Source: Thermoplasmata archaeon
GTDB taxonomy: Archaea > Thermoplasmatota > Thermoplasmata > Thermoplasmatales > ARK-15
Direction of reading: 5' to 3'
Assembly: GCA_023261755.1 (NCBI GenBank)
Contig: JAGDXS010000012.1
Coordinates: 1-45,199, forward strand
Length of the DNA: 45,199 bases
Shown here: one piece after another, positions 8,500-17,521 of the stretch
How the letters are laid out: the number at the start of each line of letters is the position of its first letter
Position numbering within the stretch: the first letter of the stretch is position 1
The notes under the pieces: model-generated
What the model saw: the letters and a program-made list of their open reading frames with translations, nothing else
Databases searched by the model: none
What the model was told of the DNA's origin: nothing
Program-made: the position numbers and the translations under genes

Positions 8500-10140
8500 A
8501 ATTTTGAATTGTAACCTTATGTCCGATTTTTAGGGAATATATTTGCTCCTAATTTTTCATCCAACTCCCTTACTTTTTTTTAGTACTTCAGTCATTAATT
8601 CTTTACCACCCCCCTCCTCTATCATATATACAGTTGAATATTCCTTTATAAAACCCATCGACGATTTCTTATCAAGCATTGATTTTTCCCTAAGCATCTT
8701 TTCTATTTTGCAATATCCATATAGTGAAAGGAATGATACAAATATATGACCAAATACTGAATAATCATCCCTCAGATAAATTATGTCATACCTCAACATG
8801 TTTTTTTACTGTGTCAAAGTGCTTCTCAACTACATCCCTGCTCTTGTACATTTCGAATATTTCCTTTGAATCTTTGTTTAGATTAGAAATTATTAAAATT
8901 CTTCCTGCTTTGCTTAGCTGTTCCTTGAATTCATTATCTTCTATTTTATTTTCATCCTTCTCTTTATAAAGATTTCTTTCTTCTTCGTTTTTAGATCATT
9001 ATCTTCATATGCATAAAGATATAAAACGCTCCACCTCTTCTTTGAACATTTTATTAATCTTTCACGATAGAAAAAATGTTCATTGTTTTCTTTATCTTTT
9101 CATAAAGAAAACTGTTCTTTTTTGCAGGTATTACAAAATTTATTTCCTTTCTATACATTTCTTTGATATTTTCCTCTGAAAAATCCCCCTTTCAAATACA
9201 AATGTTATTTTATCTATTCCTAAATCTTCCATGAGCGTCCTTAGGGTTTCCACATCCTTTATGCTTCCTGGAATAATCCTTATCATTACAGGAAGATTTT
9301 TTTCTGTGGATGAGTTCAAAATTAATTCAATCTGCGGAATTTTTGCCATTTCTTATTGTATCCAATATCAGATATATTTATGGATGATTTTGTGAACATC
9401 ACTATTATGTCATAAGCATATTTATTCGATCCATTCAACAATGATCTAAATATTCTATTCTGTGATCTTTTATCACTTCCCAATGCATTCAAAATTTCAG
9501 ATAGATGTTTAGGTTCAAGGTTAGGCTTTATTCCTAATGAATTGTACATCTTTTCCCATTCTAATTTTACTCTTTTTAACGGTACATATCCTGTAATCCT
9601 TACCAATGCGAGTGCATATATGTCTTCCCAGTAATCATAATTCTCTTTCAGTATAGGAGTCAAATCCTTCATTGCCATATTAAGAATCATTCCATCTCCA
9701 TATGTTTTCACCGTTTTATGATATATTCTTGAAACAAATTTACCAGATGAATCAATCAATCCCTTCTCCTTATCCAATCTGCCGATATATTTTGACCTTT
9801 TTCTGATCTTTCTCATCTTCTTATCCCAGTAAGTGGTGCTTCTGTAAACGTAGTAATTATTGTTGATATATTTTATTTCAAGGCCCTTTACTCAAGATTT
9901 TCTCTGGTTATTCAACTAATCAATTACCCATCGTTCATAATTCATATAATCCCTATAGAGATTTATATATATCACCTAAAATACCTTAGTACTGCATAGG
10001 AAAAAGCAATAAAACAAAGCTATTTTATACCCTAAAATTTACGGAGTTAAGGTTATTAGGTATTTTAAAAGATTATTAATAGTTTAAATTTAAATCCAAA
10101 AACCAAAAATTAATGAAATAAATAATGTCAATTCAAAATT
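8500..10140. mobile_element. Degenerate IS4/IS1634-type insertion sequence (probable limits)
   Basis: A 12-bp perfect inverted repeat (AATTTTGAATTG at 8500-8511 and its complement at 10129-10140) brackets the wrecked transposase. The enclosed 1.64 kb suits an IS1634-type element. I see no clear target-site duplication, and the region is AT-rich, so the ends are tentative. The stretch between the transposase start and the right repeat (9946-10128) holds no recognisable gene. The element lies between tRNA-Glu and tRNA-Asp. Confidence 0.5.
8517..9945 (-). pseudogene. Inactivated DDE transposase (IS4 group, IS1634-like)
   Basis: Fragments in several minus-strand frames join into one ~450-aa transposase. 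From the N-terminus they are MNYERWVID (ATG 9945), then TAG and TGA stops, a long central part (9322-9816), a frameshift near 9350, and the PQIELILNS to FVFERG part. A shift in a G run near 9190 and further breaks at about 8980-9060, 8795 and in an A/T run near 8575 follow. The end in the restored frame is VRELDEKLGANIFPKNRT. The IS4-family Y-(2)-R-(3)-E-(6)-K signature survives in the piece YKSRDVVEKHFDTVKK (about 8805-8850). A catalytic Asp appears as Glu in FVFERG, and the first Asp region reads VMFTKSS. At least six independent lesions show that it is dead. Confidence 0.85.
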
Positions 10141-10215
10141 TTAAATTGTAAAAATCTAGATTTTTAAAATTGTTCAATTATACTGTGTATAAATTTCAAA
10201 TGTTAAACATTTTCA

Positions 10216-10288
10216 CGCCCCGGCTGGGATTTGAACCCAGGTCATGGGTGTGACAGACCCATATGATAGGCCACTACACCACCGGGGC
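10216..10288 (-). tRNA. tRNA-Asp (anticodon GTC)
   Basis: 73 nt on the minus strand: acceptor GCCCCGG/CCGGGGC, discriminator G, T arm CTGGG-TTCAAAT-CCCAG and anticodon stem TGGGT/ACCCA enclosing loop CTGTCAC, which contains GTC. No intron. An AT-rich TATA-like box (10310-10321) lies about 27 nt upstream. Confidence 0.95.
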
Positions 10289-10309
10289 CTAGATAGTAAA
10301 TTGACCAGA

Positions 10310-10321
10310 ATTATTTAATAT
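10310..10321 (-). promoter_or_regulatory. TATA box of the tRNA-Asp gene
   Basis: On the minus strand this reads ATATTAAATAAT, centred about 27 nt before the first base of the tRNA. Confidence 0.5.
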
Positions 10322-10375
10322 TTTTCAATTTTTTTAAGAAAAAAGTATTTTAAATTCATTAACTTTACTTATATT

Positions 10376-11224
10376 ATGAGAATTGTAAGTGGATCAAGTT
10401 CATTAATGCTATCATCAAGATTATCTGAAATAACGAAAATTCCAATGGCCCATAGGGAAATTAAAAGATTTTCTGATGGAGAATGTTATGTAAGATTACA
10501 TGAGAATCTAGATGGAGAAGATGTAATTCTTGTGCAAAATACCTACCCTGACTCAAACATAATCGAATATTTCCTTCTTGTTGATGCTATAAGACAATAC
10601 AAAATAAAAAGTCTTACTTCGGTTATACCCTATTTTGGTTATGGTAGGCAGGACAAAAGATTCAATGAAGGAGAACCAATAAGTGCTAAAGTTTTTGCAG
10701 AGCATCTTTCTGAAAATGTTGATAGAATTCTAACTATAAATCTGCATAATCCTGAGGTAATTAATTGGTTTAAAGTACCTGCTATTGAAATAAGGGCTGA
10801 AAAGGTTCTGGCAAAATATTTTGAGAAATTTAATCCTGATATTATTGTTTCTCCGGACAAAGGTTCTATAGAAAGGGCAAAATATTTATCTGAACTTTTA
10901 AACAAACCATTTATTTCTTTAGAAAAGAAAAGAATAGATAGCGATAATGTAGAAATTCATACTGGAGATATAGATGTGAAAAATAAAGTAGTTGCAATTA
11001 TAGATGATATGATTTCCACGGGCGGTACAATTTCTACTGCATCCACCATATTAAAAAATTTGGGAGCTTCTAAGATCGTGGTAGGTTGCATCCATGGCCT
11101 CTTTGTTGCAAATGCCCTCAACAGAATCCAAAGAACCGTAGACATTATATTCTCGACGGACACAATAGAAAATGAAAAAAGTGTTGTTACTGTAGCCGAG
11201 GAGATTGCTTCAAAAATACTTTAA
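10376..11224 (+). CDS. prs: Ribose-phosphate pyrophosphokinase (PRPP synthase)
   Basis: 282 aa, the usual length of archaeal PRPP synthases. It makes 5-phosphoribosyl 1-pyrophosphate from ribose 5-phosphate and ATP, the precursor for purines, pyrimidines and histidine. Visible motifs: FSDGECYVRL near the N-terminus, IPYFGYGRQD (ATP-binding flexible loop), LTINLHNPE, and the PRPP-binding loop VVAIIDDMISTGGTI. ATG 10376 has no ribosome binding site, and AT-rich promoter-like sequence (about 10342-10360) precedes it, so a leaderless transcript is likely. The purine genes it serves lie elsewhere in the window (14258-15268 and 31459-34828). Confidence 0.93.
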   Translation: MRIVSGSSSLMLSSRLSEITKIPMAHREIKRFSDGECYVRLHENLDGEDVILVQNTYPDSNIIEYFLLVDAIRQYKIKSLTSVIPYFGYGRQDKRFNEGEPISAKVFAEHLSENVDRILTINLHNPEVINWFKVPAIEIRAEKVLAKYFEKFNPDIIVSPDKGSIERAKYLSELLNKPFISLEKKRIDSDNVEIHTGDIDVKNKVVAIIDDMISTGGTISTASTILKNLGASKIVVGCIHGLFVANALNRIQRTVDIIFSTDTIENEKSVVTVAEEIASKIL

Positions 11225-11262
11225 TAGTAAAATTTTTAATTATAAAATTGATTACGTCAACG

Positions 11263-12942
11263 ATGGAATACAAGTGGACGGTTTTAACAAATACAACTTT
11301 AGGTGTAATAATGTCTTCTCTGAATGCGAATATTGTTATGATATCGCTACCAACAATATTTAGAGGATTAGGAATAAATCCATTTGCTGGTGGTGAATTT
11401 ATTTACCTTCTCTGGATTTTGATGGGTTACAGCATCGTTCTTGCTAGTATACTGGTTACTTTTGGTAGAATTTCTGACATATTTGGAAGAACAAGAATGT
11501 ATACCTGGGGTTTTATAATATTTACAGTTGCTTCTATACTTTTATCAATTGTTCCAGATAATTCTAAAAATTTTGGTGCTACTCTACTCATTGCATTCAG
11601 GATGATTCAAGCTGTTGGCGGTGGGTTTTTAATGGTAAACAGTACTGCACTTTTAACGGATACATTTCCTGTTAACGAAAGAGGGAAAGCATTAGGTTTA
11701 AATCAATCTGCATTCATTGTTGGATCTCTCTTAGGCCTAATATTGGGCGGTTTTCTTGCTGGATACAACTGGCACCTTGTTTTTATTGTGAATATACCAT
11801 TCGCACTTGCAGGAACACTTTGGTCCATATTTAAACTTAAGAGGAATTATGAAAAAATGAATGTTAAAATTGATTATCTGGGTAATATTACATTAGCTCT
11901 AGGTCTCATATTAATTTCCTTAGGTTTTACCTATGTACTTGAGCCTTATGGTAATTCTCAAATGGGTTGGAGTAATCCCTGGGTCCTAGTTGCATTTGCG
12001 ACGGGATTTGTTTCAATTATATTATTCGTTATTGTAGAAAGGATCGTTAAAGACCCACTTTTTGATCTTTCACTTTTCAAAATTAGAGCATTTTCGTTCG
12101 GTAATTTGAGCTTATTTTTCAACACTCTTGCAAGGGGTGCTGTAATGTTTCTTGTGACTATCTGGCTTCAGGGTATTTATTTGCCTTTGCACGGTTATCC
12201 TTATACCCAGACACCCTTTTGGGCTGGTGTTTATCTTTTACCAATGATGGTTGGCATGGTTTCAATAGCTCCTATAAGTGGTCACTTAACAGATAAATAT
12301 GGGGCAAGAATATTTGCAACAGCTGGTATGGCAATTATTGCAGTTTCATTATTCATATTAATTCTCTTACCTTACAATTTTAATATTGTTGAATTTGAAT
12401 TAATAATGTTCTTGAATGGTATTGGAAACGGTTTATTTGCATCTCCTAATACCACTGCAATAATGAATTCCATATCATCTAAACATAGAGGAACTGGGAA
12501 TGGTATGAGAATGACATTGAGCAATATAGGATCTACAATAAGCATGGCTATATTCTTCTCAATAACAATAACAGTATTTTCACAGTATGTTCCTAGTGCA
12601 ATGTACAATGCAGCAATAAATATTGTTCCTCAAAAAATAGCTTATGAACTTTCACAGTTGCCTCCATCAGGTCTTCTTTTTGCAGCCTTCCTGGGCATTG
12701 ATCCACTTGCTGCTATAAAATCATCAGGTCTTTCACAATCATCAATAATGGCATTGAGCTCACATACATTTTTGCCAAGTATTATTGGACCTTCATTCAT
12801 TACTGGACTTCACTATTCCTTGTATATTTCTATTGTACTTATTTTAATAGGAACTCTATTTTCAGCACTAAGAGGAAAAAAATATGTGCATGAGGAAAAT
12901 ATTAAATCAACAGTAGAGGTGATTGAACATGGATCAAAATGA
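11263..12942 (+). CDS. MFS transporter, DHA2 (14-helix) drug:proton antiporter family
   Basis: 559 aa, an integral membrane protein with about 14 hydrophobic segments, the size and layout of EmrB/QacA-type exporters. The conserved loop between helices 2 and 3 (GRISDIFGRTRMY) and the antiporter-like segment around VGGGFLMVNSTALLTD are visible. The substrate is unknown. ATG 11263 is preferred over TTG 11248; a TATA-like stretch (about 11232-11243) lies 25 nt upstream with no ribosome binding site. The MarR-type regulator begins inside its last 14 nt, so the pair is a classic exporter/regulator unit. A second DHA2 member is at 35004-36455. Confidence 0.87.
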   Translation: MEYKWTVLTNTTLGVIMSSLNANIVMISLPTIFRGLGINPFAGGEFIYLLWILMGYSIVLASILVTFGRISDIFGRTRMYTWGFIIFTVASILLSIVPDNSKNFGATLLIAFRMIQAVGGGFLMVNSTALLTDTFPVNERGKALGLNQSAFIVGSLLGLILGGFLAGYNWHLVFIVNIPFALAGTLWSIFKLKRNYEKMNVKIDYLGNITLALGLILISLGFTYVLEPYGNSQMGWSNPWVLVAFATGFVSIILFVIVERIVKDPLFDLSLFKIRAFSFGNLSLFFNTLARGAVMFLVTIWLQGIYLPLHGYPYTQTPFWAGVYLLPMMVGMVSIAPISGHLTDKYGARIFATAGMAIIAVSLFILILLPYNFNIVEFELIMFLNGIGNGLFASPNTTAIMNSISSKHRGTGNGMRMTLSNIGSTISMAIFFSITITVFSQYVPSAMYNAAINIVPQKIAYELSQLPPSGLLFAAFLGIDPLAAIKSSGLSQSSIMALSSHTFLPSIIGPSFITGLHYSLYISIVLILIGTLFSALRGKKYVHEENIKSTVEVIEHGSK

Positions 12943-13363
12943 AATACTTGAAAGATTAATTAAAATGAAAAATATTATAATAAAAATAACTAAAGCTTTA
13001 CGCCCAAATATAAATGGCTTAAATTCAACAGATATTTATGTTTTGATGAAAATAGCAAAAAATGAGGGAATAACAATGACAAAACTTTCTGAAATTACTG
13101 GCCTTTCGTCTACTTTAATTACATTCACTATTGATAATCTAGAAAAACTCTCATTTGTGGAGAGGAGAAAAGGTTTGGATAGAAGGATACAAACATTAAT
13201 ATTAACTGAAAAGGGTAAATCCCTGAAAAATGAAATTGAAAAAATATCCAAGGAGAGATTTTCCGAAATTACAAAAAATATGAATGATAAAGAGATTAAA
13301 GAATTAATAGATCTTTTTGATAAAATTTTCGAAATTATGAAAAAAGTAGAAAATATTGAATGA
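12929..13363 (+). CDS. MarR-family transcriptional regulator
   Basis: 144 aa. The winged helix-turn-helix is clear: MTKLSEITGLSSTLITFTID as the recognition region, then VERRKGLDRRIQTLILTEKG as the wing with the D-R-R motif typical of MarR. Flanking helices at both ends would form the dimer. ATG 12929 follows AGGTGA (12917-12922), which rules out the TTG at 12923. It overlaps the upstream exporter gene by 14 nt, so it probably represses or senses ligands for that operon, as MarR proteins often do for linked exporters. The ligand is not inferable. Confidence 0.88.
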   Translation: MDQNEILERLIKMKNIIIKITKALRPNINGLNSTDIYVLMKIAKNEGITMTKLSEITGLSSTLITFTIDNLEKLSFVERRKGLDRRIQTLILTEKGKSLKNEIEKISKERFSEITKNMNDKEIKELIDLFDKIFEIMKKVENIE

Positions 13364-13408
13364 AAGGTTTTTATTTATAATTCTATTATTGAGAAAAAAG
13401 GTGTTAAA

Positions 13409-14161
13409 ATGAAATTGAAAATATGCCCAAAACACGGCCCTTTCAGGGGTGAAAACTGCCCAATATGTGGAGATGAGGGTAAACTACTTCTGAATGACTG
13501 GGAATTGGAGGCAATAAGTAGAATTATAACAGGTATTTTAAGACATTTTCCGGAAAAATTCAATGTACATGTGGATGAAAGGGGCTGGGCAAGCATAGAT
13601 GAAATTGTTGAAGGAATAAGAAATAAGGAAAGGAAATTCAAATGGTTGAAACCTCAGCATATCGAAGCGTTTATTTTAACAGATCCAAAAGGTAGGTTTC
13701 AGATGGATACACTTGAAAGAAAGGTAAGGGCTGTTTATGGTCATTCAATAAATGTTGATCTATCTGATCTGCCAAATGATAATTTGCCAGATAAATTATA
13801 TTATGCAATAGTCCCTGAAGAAGAAGAATTTATAAATGAAATTGGAATTAAACCTGGAGAAAGGAAATGGGTTCATCTATCCAAAACATATGATGAAGCG
13901 TATATTGCAGGAAGACACAGGTCAGAAGATCCTTTGGTGCTTGAAATTAATGTAAAAAAGGCAATTGAAGATGGTATAGAAATAAGAAGGGCAACAAAGA
14001 CAATATATATATCTAAGGATATTCCCCCTTACCTAATCAAGAAAGCTCGAAAGAGGCATGTTGAAATTCCAGATGAAGAGCTTAAGGAAATTGAATTGGA
14101 GAAAAAAAGAAAGGAAGAAAAAGAAAGGAGAAGAATGGAAGAAGAGGGAGATATTGAGTAA
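13409..14161 (+). CDS. kptA: RNA 2'-phosphotransferase Tpt1/KptA with N-terminal zinc ribbon
   Basis: 250 aa. KptA removes an internal RNA 2'-phosphate by transfer to NAD+, giving ADP-ribose 1'',2''-cyclic phosphate; its natural substrate in archaea is unsettled. Residues 6-21 are a zinc ribbon (CPKHG...CPICG), an addition common in archaeal members. The family residues are visible: Arg-His in ILRHFPEKF, RAVYGHSINVD, and HLSKTYDEAYIAGRHR. The C-terminus is a Glu/Lys/Arg-rich helix. ATG 13409 has AGGTG upstream. The stop codon (14159-14161) directly abuts the 5' end of tRNA-Ala, so the two may share a transcript. Confidence 0.9.
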   Translation: MKLKICPKHGPFRGENCPICGDEGKLLLNDWELEAISRIITGILRHFPEKFNVHVDERGWASIDEIVEGIRNKERKFKWLKPQHIEAFILTDPKGRFQMDTLERKVRAVYGHSINVDLSDLPNDNLPDKLYYAIVPEEEEFINEIGIKPGERKWVHLSKTYDEAYIAGRHRSEDPLVLEINVKKAIEDGIEIRRATKTIYISKDIPPYLIKKARKRHVEIPDEELKEIELEKKRKEEKERRRMEEEGDIE

Positions 14162-14234
14162 GGGCCGGTAGATCAGCTGGAAGATCGCCACACTTGCAAT
14201 GTGGAGGCCCGGGGTTCAAATCCCCGCCGGTCCA
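14162..14234 (+). tRNA. tRNA-Ala (anticodon TGC)
   Basis: 73 nt. Acceptor strands GGGCCGG (14162-14168) and CCGGTCC (14227-14233) pair with one G-T wobble, followed by discriminator A14234. The anticodon stem CCACA/TGTGG encloses CTTGCAA with TGC; the T arm is CGGGG-TTCAAAT-CCCCG. No intron. It begins at the base after the kptA stop codon and ends 23 nt before purM, with no obvious promoter of its own, suggesting release from a kptA-tRNA-purM transcript by tRNA-processing enzymes. Confidence 0.95.
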
Positions 14235-14257
14235 CTTAATTATGTGGTGATAGAATA

Positions 14258-15268
14258 ATGAAAACATATTCAGATGCTGGTGTAGACTTTGATAGAAAGG
14301 ATATTTTTCTTAGTGAGCTTTTAAAACAGATAAAATTTGAAAGATCAAAATTTTCGCCATTTATAGGTACTGGTCATTATTCAGCATTGGTGAATTTTAA
14401 TAACTATCTTTTAGCTATAAATACAGATGGAGTAGGTACTAAGATGCTAATTGCGGATGAGATGCAGAGATGGGATACTGTTGGAATAGACGCTATAGCA
14501 ATGAATGTTAATGATACCATATGTGTAGGGGCAGAACCTTTTGCATTCGTTGATTATCTTATTATCAGGGACTATGATCTAAAAAAGGCAAGGGATATAG
14601 GAAAAAGCCTCAATAAGGGTGCAAAAGATGCAAACATAAGCATTGTTGGTGGAGAGACAGCTGTAATGCCAGATATGGTTAATGGCACTGATCTCTCTGG
14701 GACAGCTTTAGGTTATGTAAAAAAGGGTAAAGAGATCACTGGTAAAAAAATAAAAAATGGAGATCTTATAATAGCGCTGAAAAGCTCAGGTTTACATTCA
14801 AACGGTTTTACACTCGTAAGAAAAATACTTAAAGAGCATAATATAAATTTAAATGAAAAATTTGGATCAAGAAAAATAGGTGATGTCCTCCTTACTCCTA
14901 CAAAGATATATGTTAAACCTGTTTTAGATTTAATAAAAAAATCAAATGTAAATGGTCTTGCTAATATAACAGGTGGTGGACTAAGAAACCTTGTTAGGCT
15001 TTCAAAAATGAAATTTGTAATAGATAATATAATCGAACCTCAAAAAATTTTTAAATTTATTCAGGATCTTGAAAATATAGATCCTAAAGAAATGTACCAA
15101 ACATTCAACATGGGCATGGGCTTTATGATAATAGCACCTGAAAATGAGGAAAATAAATTAAAAGAAATATTAAAAAAACATAGTGTGGAGCATAAAGTCG
15201 TTGGGTATGTTACTCAAGGTAAAGGTGTTTATTTGGAAGAATTTAAAGTTAGCTATGAACGTTACTAA
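14258..15268 (+). CDS. purM: Phosphoribosylformylglycinamidine cyclo-ligase (AIR synthetase)
   Basis: 336 aa, normal length. It converts formylglycinamidine ribonucleotide and ATP to aminoimidazole ribonucleotide, the fifth step of purine synthesis. Family motifs: YSDAGVDFD at the N-terminus, NTDGVGTKMLIAD, AMNVNDTICVGAEPFAFVDY, IVGGETAVMPDM, and the Gly-rich NITGGGLRNL. ATG 14258 follows GGTGAT. It is apart from purSLQ but adjacent to tRNA-Ala and kptA. Its 3' end overlaps the convergent regulator gene by 20 nt. Confidence 0.95.
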   Translation: MKTYSDAGVDFDRKDIFLSELLKQIKFERSKFSPFIGTGHYSALVNFNNYLLAINTDGVGTKMLIADEMQRWDTVGIDAIAMNVNDTICVGAEPFAFVDYLIIRDYDLKKARDIGKSLNKGAKDANISIVGGETAVMPDMVNGTDLSGTALGYVKKGKEITGKKIKNGDLIIALKSSGLHSNGFTLVRKILKEHNINLNEKFGSRKIGDVLLTPTKIYVKPVLDLIKKSNVNGLANITGGGLRNLVRLSKMKFVIDNIIEPQKIFKFIQDLENIDPKEMYQTFNMGMGFMIIAPENEENKLKEILKKHSVEHKVVGYVTQGKGVYLEEFKVSYERY

Positions 15269-16025
15269 AATCTATTATCTTATAAGGTACAAATGAAATG
15301 CCCGGGTATGTTCTTTCAAGATCCTCTATAACATATTTAAAAAGGTCGGATGATACAAATATTATGGATGAAATTCCCCTATGTGCAGCTTCCTGAGATG
15401 CTTTAACTGCTCCGAATTCAAAATCTATATTGATATTTAATTTTTTTAATGTTACGTAAGCCACCGCTCCAAATACACCAATTTTTTCATTTTCTGAAAT
15501 TAAAGATTTTACTTTATTTATATCTACAGCTCTGGATCCCCCATCGCTTATGGATGGGAGTCTACATACCTTAATTGTACCAAGTTTTAAATCTATTATT
15601 CCATCAAGATCCCTGACGCCCACATCCTCACCTTTAAACGCATCGTTAATAGAAATACCTTGTGAAGGAGATTTTTTCCTCTTTGCTACTAGGTATCCAT
15701 TTTCAATAAAAAGGCCTACCCTATCGTCCTTTTTTATATCTTCACCTGCAACTGCTTCTGTTGTCTTTATAATTTTTACTTGACCTATTATATTGGAAAC
15801 ATATGATCTTAATTCTTCTATCTTATCTATGACAAATGCTGTACCTTTTGGTGTTATGCGCATATCTTTATCTATTAATCCCTCTTTTCTCAAAATTTTA
15901 ATATATTCTGAAACACCTTGTATTGTAATATTGACAACCTTTGCTATATCCTTAATTTTTTTATTTTCATGCATTATTTCAATGAGTATGGACAATTTTG
16001 TCATTTCACTCTTCTTGTTAAGCAT
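15249..16025 (-). CDS. Predicted archaeal winged-helix transcriptional regulator (COG1497-like)
   Basis: 258 aa. The N-terminal ~75 residues form a helix-turn-helix (IKDIAKVVNITIQGVSEYIK) with a short wing (DMRITPKGTAFV). The C-terminal ~180 residues are an unrecognised archaeal domain with GISINDAFKGEDVGVRDLDG and DIDFEFGAVKASQEAAHRG, possibly ligand-binding. ATG 16025 is preferred over a codon at 16082: a TATA-like AAATATTTAA about 25 nt upstream fits a leaderless transcript, and the extra upstream residues look like translated AT-rich leader. It is divergent from the aIF5A operon across about 120 bp. The regulated genes are unknown. Confidence 0.65.
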   Translation of the reverse strand: MLNKKSEMTKLSILIEIMHENKKIKDIAKVVNITIQGVSEYIKILRKEGLIDKDMRITPKGTAFVIDKIEELRSYVSNIIGQVKIIKTTEAVAGEDIKKDDRVGLFIENGYLVAKRKKSPSQGISINDAFKGEDVGVRDLDGIIDLKLGTIKVCRLPSISDGGSRAVDINKVKSLISENEKIGVFGAVAYVTLKKLNINIDFEFGAVKASQEAAHRGISSIIFVSSDLFKYVIEDLERTYPGISFVPYKIIDFSNVHS

Positions 16026-16145
16026 AATTAATAAATTAAAAACAGAATTAAATATTTTATTGAATAAATTATGTAAAAACAAAAAAATTCATAAGGGTAA
16101 TTAAGATTATGTTTTTATCATCAAATATAAAAAAAGGTGTGATAA

Positions 16146-16532
16146 ATGTCATGGAAAGATGTTGAAGTAAGGGAACTCAAAGAGGGTAGTTACATAGTTA
16201 TAGATGACGAACCATGCAGAATTGTTGAATATACTACATCAAAACCAGGGAAGCATGGTGAGGCAAAGGCAAGAATAGTTGCAATTGGTGTTTTTGATGG
16301 GCAAAAGAGGAGTGTTGTGTTCCCTGTAAAACACAAGGTAAAAATGCCCATAATAGATAAAAAAGTGGGTCAGGTAATTTCAATAATAGGGGACATGGCA
16401 CAAATTATGGATACAAGTACATTTGAAACTTTCGAGTTACCAATACCCGAAGAGTTGAAAGGAACATTGGAACAAGGTAAAGAGGTTCAATATTGGGAAG
16501 CAATGGGAAAAAGAAAGATCATGAAGGGTTAA
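16146..16532 (+). CDS. Translation initiation factor aIF5A (hypusine-containing)
   Basis: 128 aa, full length: an N-terminal SH3-like barrel and a C-terminal OB fold. It promotes peptide-bond formation at difficult sequences and needs conversion of a lysine to hypusine or deoxyhypusine. The modification loop is [10 protein letters not shown], with Lys36 as the target. ATG 16146 follows AAGGTGTGAT. The next gene, an agmatinase family member, starts one base after the stop; since agmatinase feeds spermidine/putrescine synthesis and spermidine donates the hypusine side chain, this pairing is functionally sensible. Confidence 0.95.
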   Translation: MSWKDVEVRELKEGSYIVIDDEPCRIVEYTTSKPGKHGEAKARIVAIGVFDGQKRSVVFPVKHKVKMPIIDKKVGQVISIIGDMAQIMDTSTFETFELPIPEELKGTLEQGKEVQYWEAMGKRKIMKG

Positions 16533-16533
16533 G

Positions 16534-17391
16534 ATGCCTTCTCTATTAAAATTTGCCGACTCTGAATATACATACGATGATGCATATTTTGTAATATTCG
16601 GTGTACCTTTTGATGGAACGACAAGCTTCAGAGGGGGTGCCAGGTTCGCACCTAATGCAATAAGGGAGGCATCAATAAATCTTGAATCTTTTATATATGA
16701 TAATAAATTTTTACTAAAAAATGCAAAGATCCACGACATGGGCAATTTGGATGAACATGGAAAAGTCGAGGATGTTGTTGATGATACAAAATTCACAATA
16801 GAAAAATTATTGGATGAAAAAAAGTTTCCCATAATGCTTGGGGGAGAGCATTCAATCACAATAGGTTCTGCTAAAGCATTGAAAAATTACGATTATGCGA
16901 TATTATTTATTGATGCACACTCAGATTTTAGAAGTGAATATTTGGATGTTGAATTCAGCCATGCTTGTGTTTCAAGGAGAGCATTTGAATATTTAGGCAA
17001 AGAAAGAATAGCTTCAATTGGAGTACGATCTGTGTCGCCAGAAGAATTTAATGATGAATATTTTAAGGATTTTTACCACCTAAGTGCGAAGTTTGTTCAT
17101 GAAAATGGTATAGAAAAATCTTTAGATATGGTTCTAGATCGTTTAAATGGTAGGAATATATATCTTTCTATTGATATGGATGGGCTGGACCCTTCCTTTG
17201 CTCCAGGTGTAGCAACACCTGAACCTTTTGGTTTAACTACCTGGGACCTGAGATATATAATAAATAATATTGGTAAAAGGCTCATAGGGGCGGATATTGT
17301 TGAAATTTCACCACCTTTTGATAATGGAAATACTTCCATGCTTGCTGCAAGGTTAGTCCAAGAAATTATTTCTTCAAAAAATGTATTTTAA
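16534..17391 (+). CDS. speB: Agmatinase/ureohydrolase (arginase superfamily)
   Basis: 285 aa. Predicted to hydrolyse agmatine to putrescine and urea. All binuclear manganese motifs are present: GGEHSIT, DAHSDFR (family DAHxD) and SIDMDGLDPSFAPG (SxDxDxxDP). The N-terminal GVPFDGTTSFRGGARFAPNA is also typical. Agmatinase is favoured over arginase or formiminoglutamase because of its length and the aIF5A partner, but the substrate is inferred, and formiminoglutamase deserves thought because an FtcD homologue is also in this window. ATG 16534 is 1 nt after the aIF5A stop, so translation is probably coupled. Confidence 0.82.
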   Translation: MPSLLKFADSEYTYDDAYFVIFGVPFDGTTSFRGGARFAPNAIREASINLESFIYDNKFLLKNAKIHDMGNLDEHGKVEDVVDDTKFTIEKLLDEKKFPIMLGGEHSITIGSAKALKNYDYAILFIDAHSDFRSEYLDVEFSHACVSRRAFEYLGKERIASIGVRSVSPEEFNDEYFKDFYHLSAKFVHENGIEKSLDMVLDRLNGRNIYLSIDMDGLDPSFAPGVATPEPFGLTTWDLRYIINNIGKRLIGADIVEISPPFDNGNTSMLAARLVQEIISSKNVF

Positions 17392-17476
17392 AGTTATTTC
17401 TAATACAGGACATGAACTAAAAATTCCATCCAAAAGTTCGTAAAATATGGCTTTTTTGGTGATTTTTTAAGCAAAG

Positions 17477-17484
17477 TTTATATA
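17477..17484 (+). promoter_or_regulatory. TATA box of the HTa histone gene
   Basis: TTTATATA about 25 nt before an expected start near 17503, placing the ribosome binding site GTGAGGTG (17505-17512) at the very 5' end of the mRNA. Confidence 0.6.
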
Positions 17485-17521
17485 GAAATTAGTTAATATC
17501 TATCGTGAGGTGCAAAAACCT

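Noticed and set aside
8724-8969. 81-codon plus-strand ORF
   Set aside because: Antisense to the transposase remnant, hydrophobic low-complexity translation of AT-rich DNA.
14082-14267. 61-codon minus-strand ORF over tRNA-Ala
   Set aside because: Complement of the tRNA and the A/G-rich end of kptA; no independent support.
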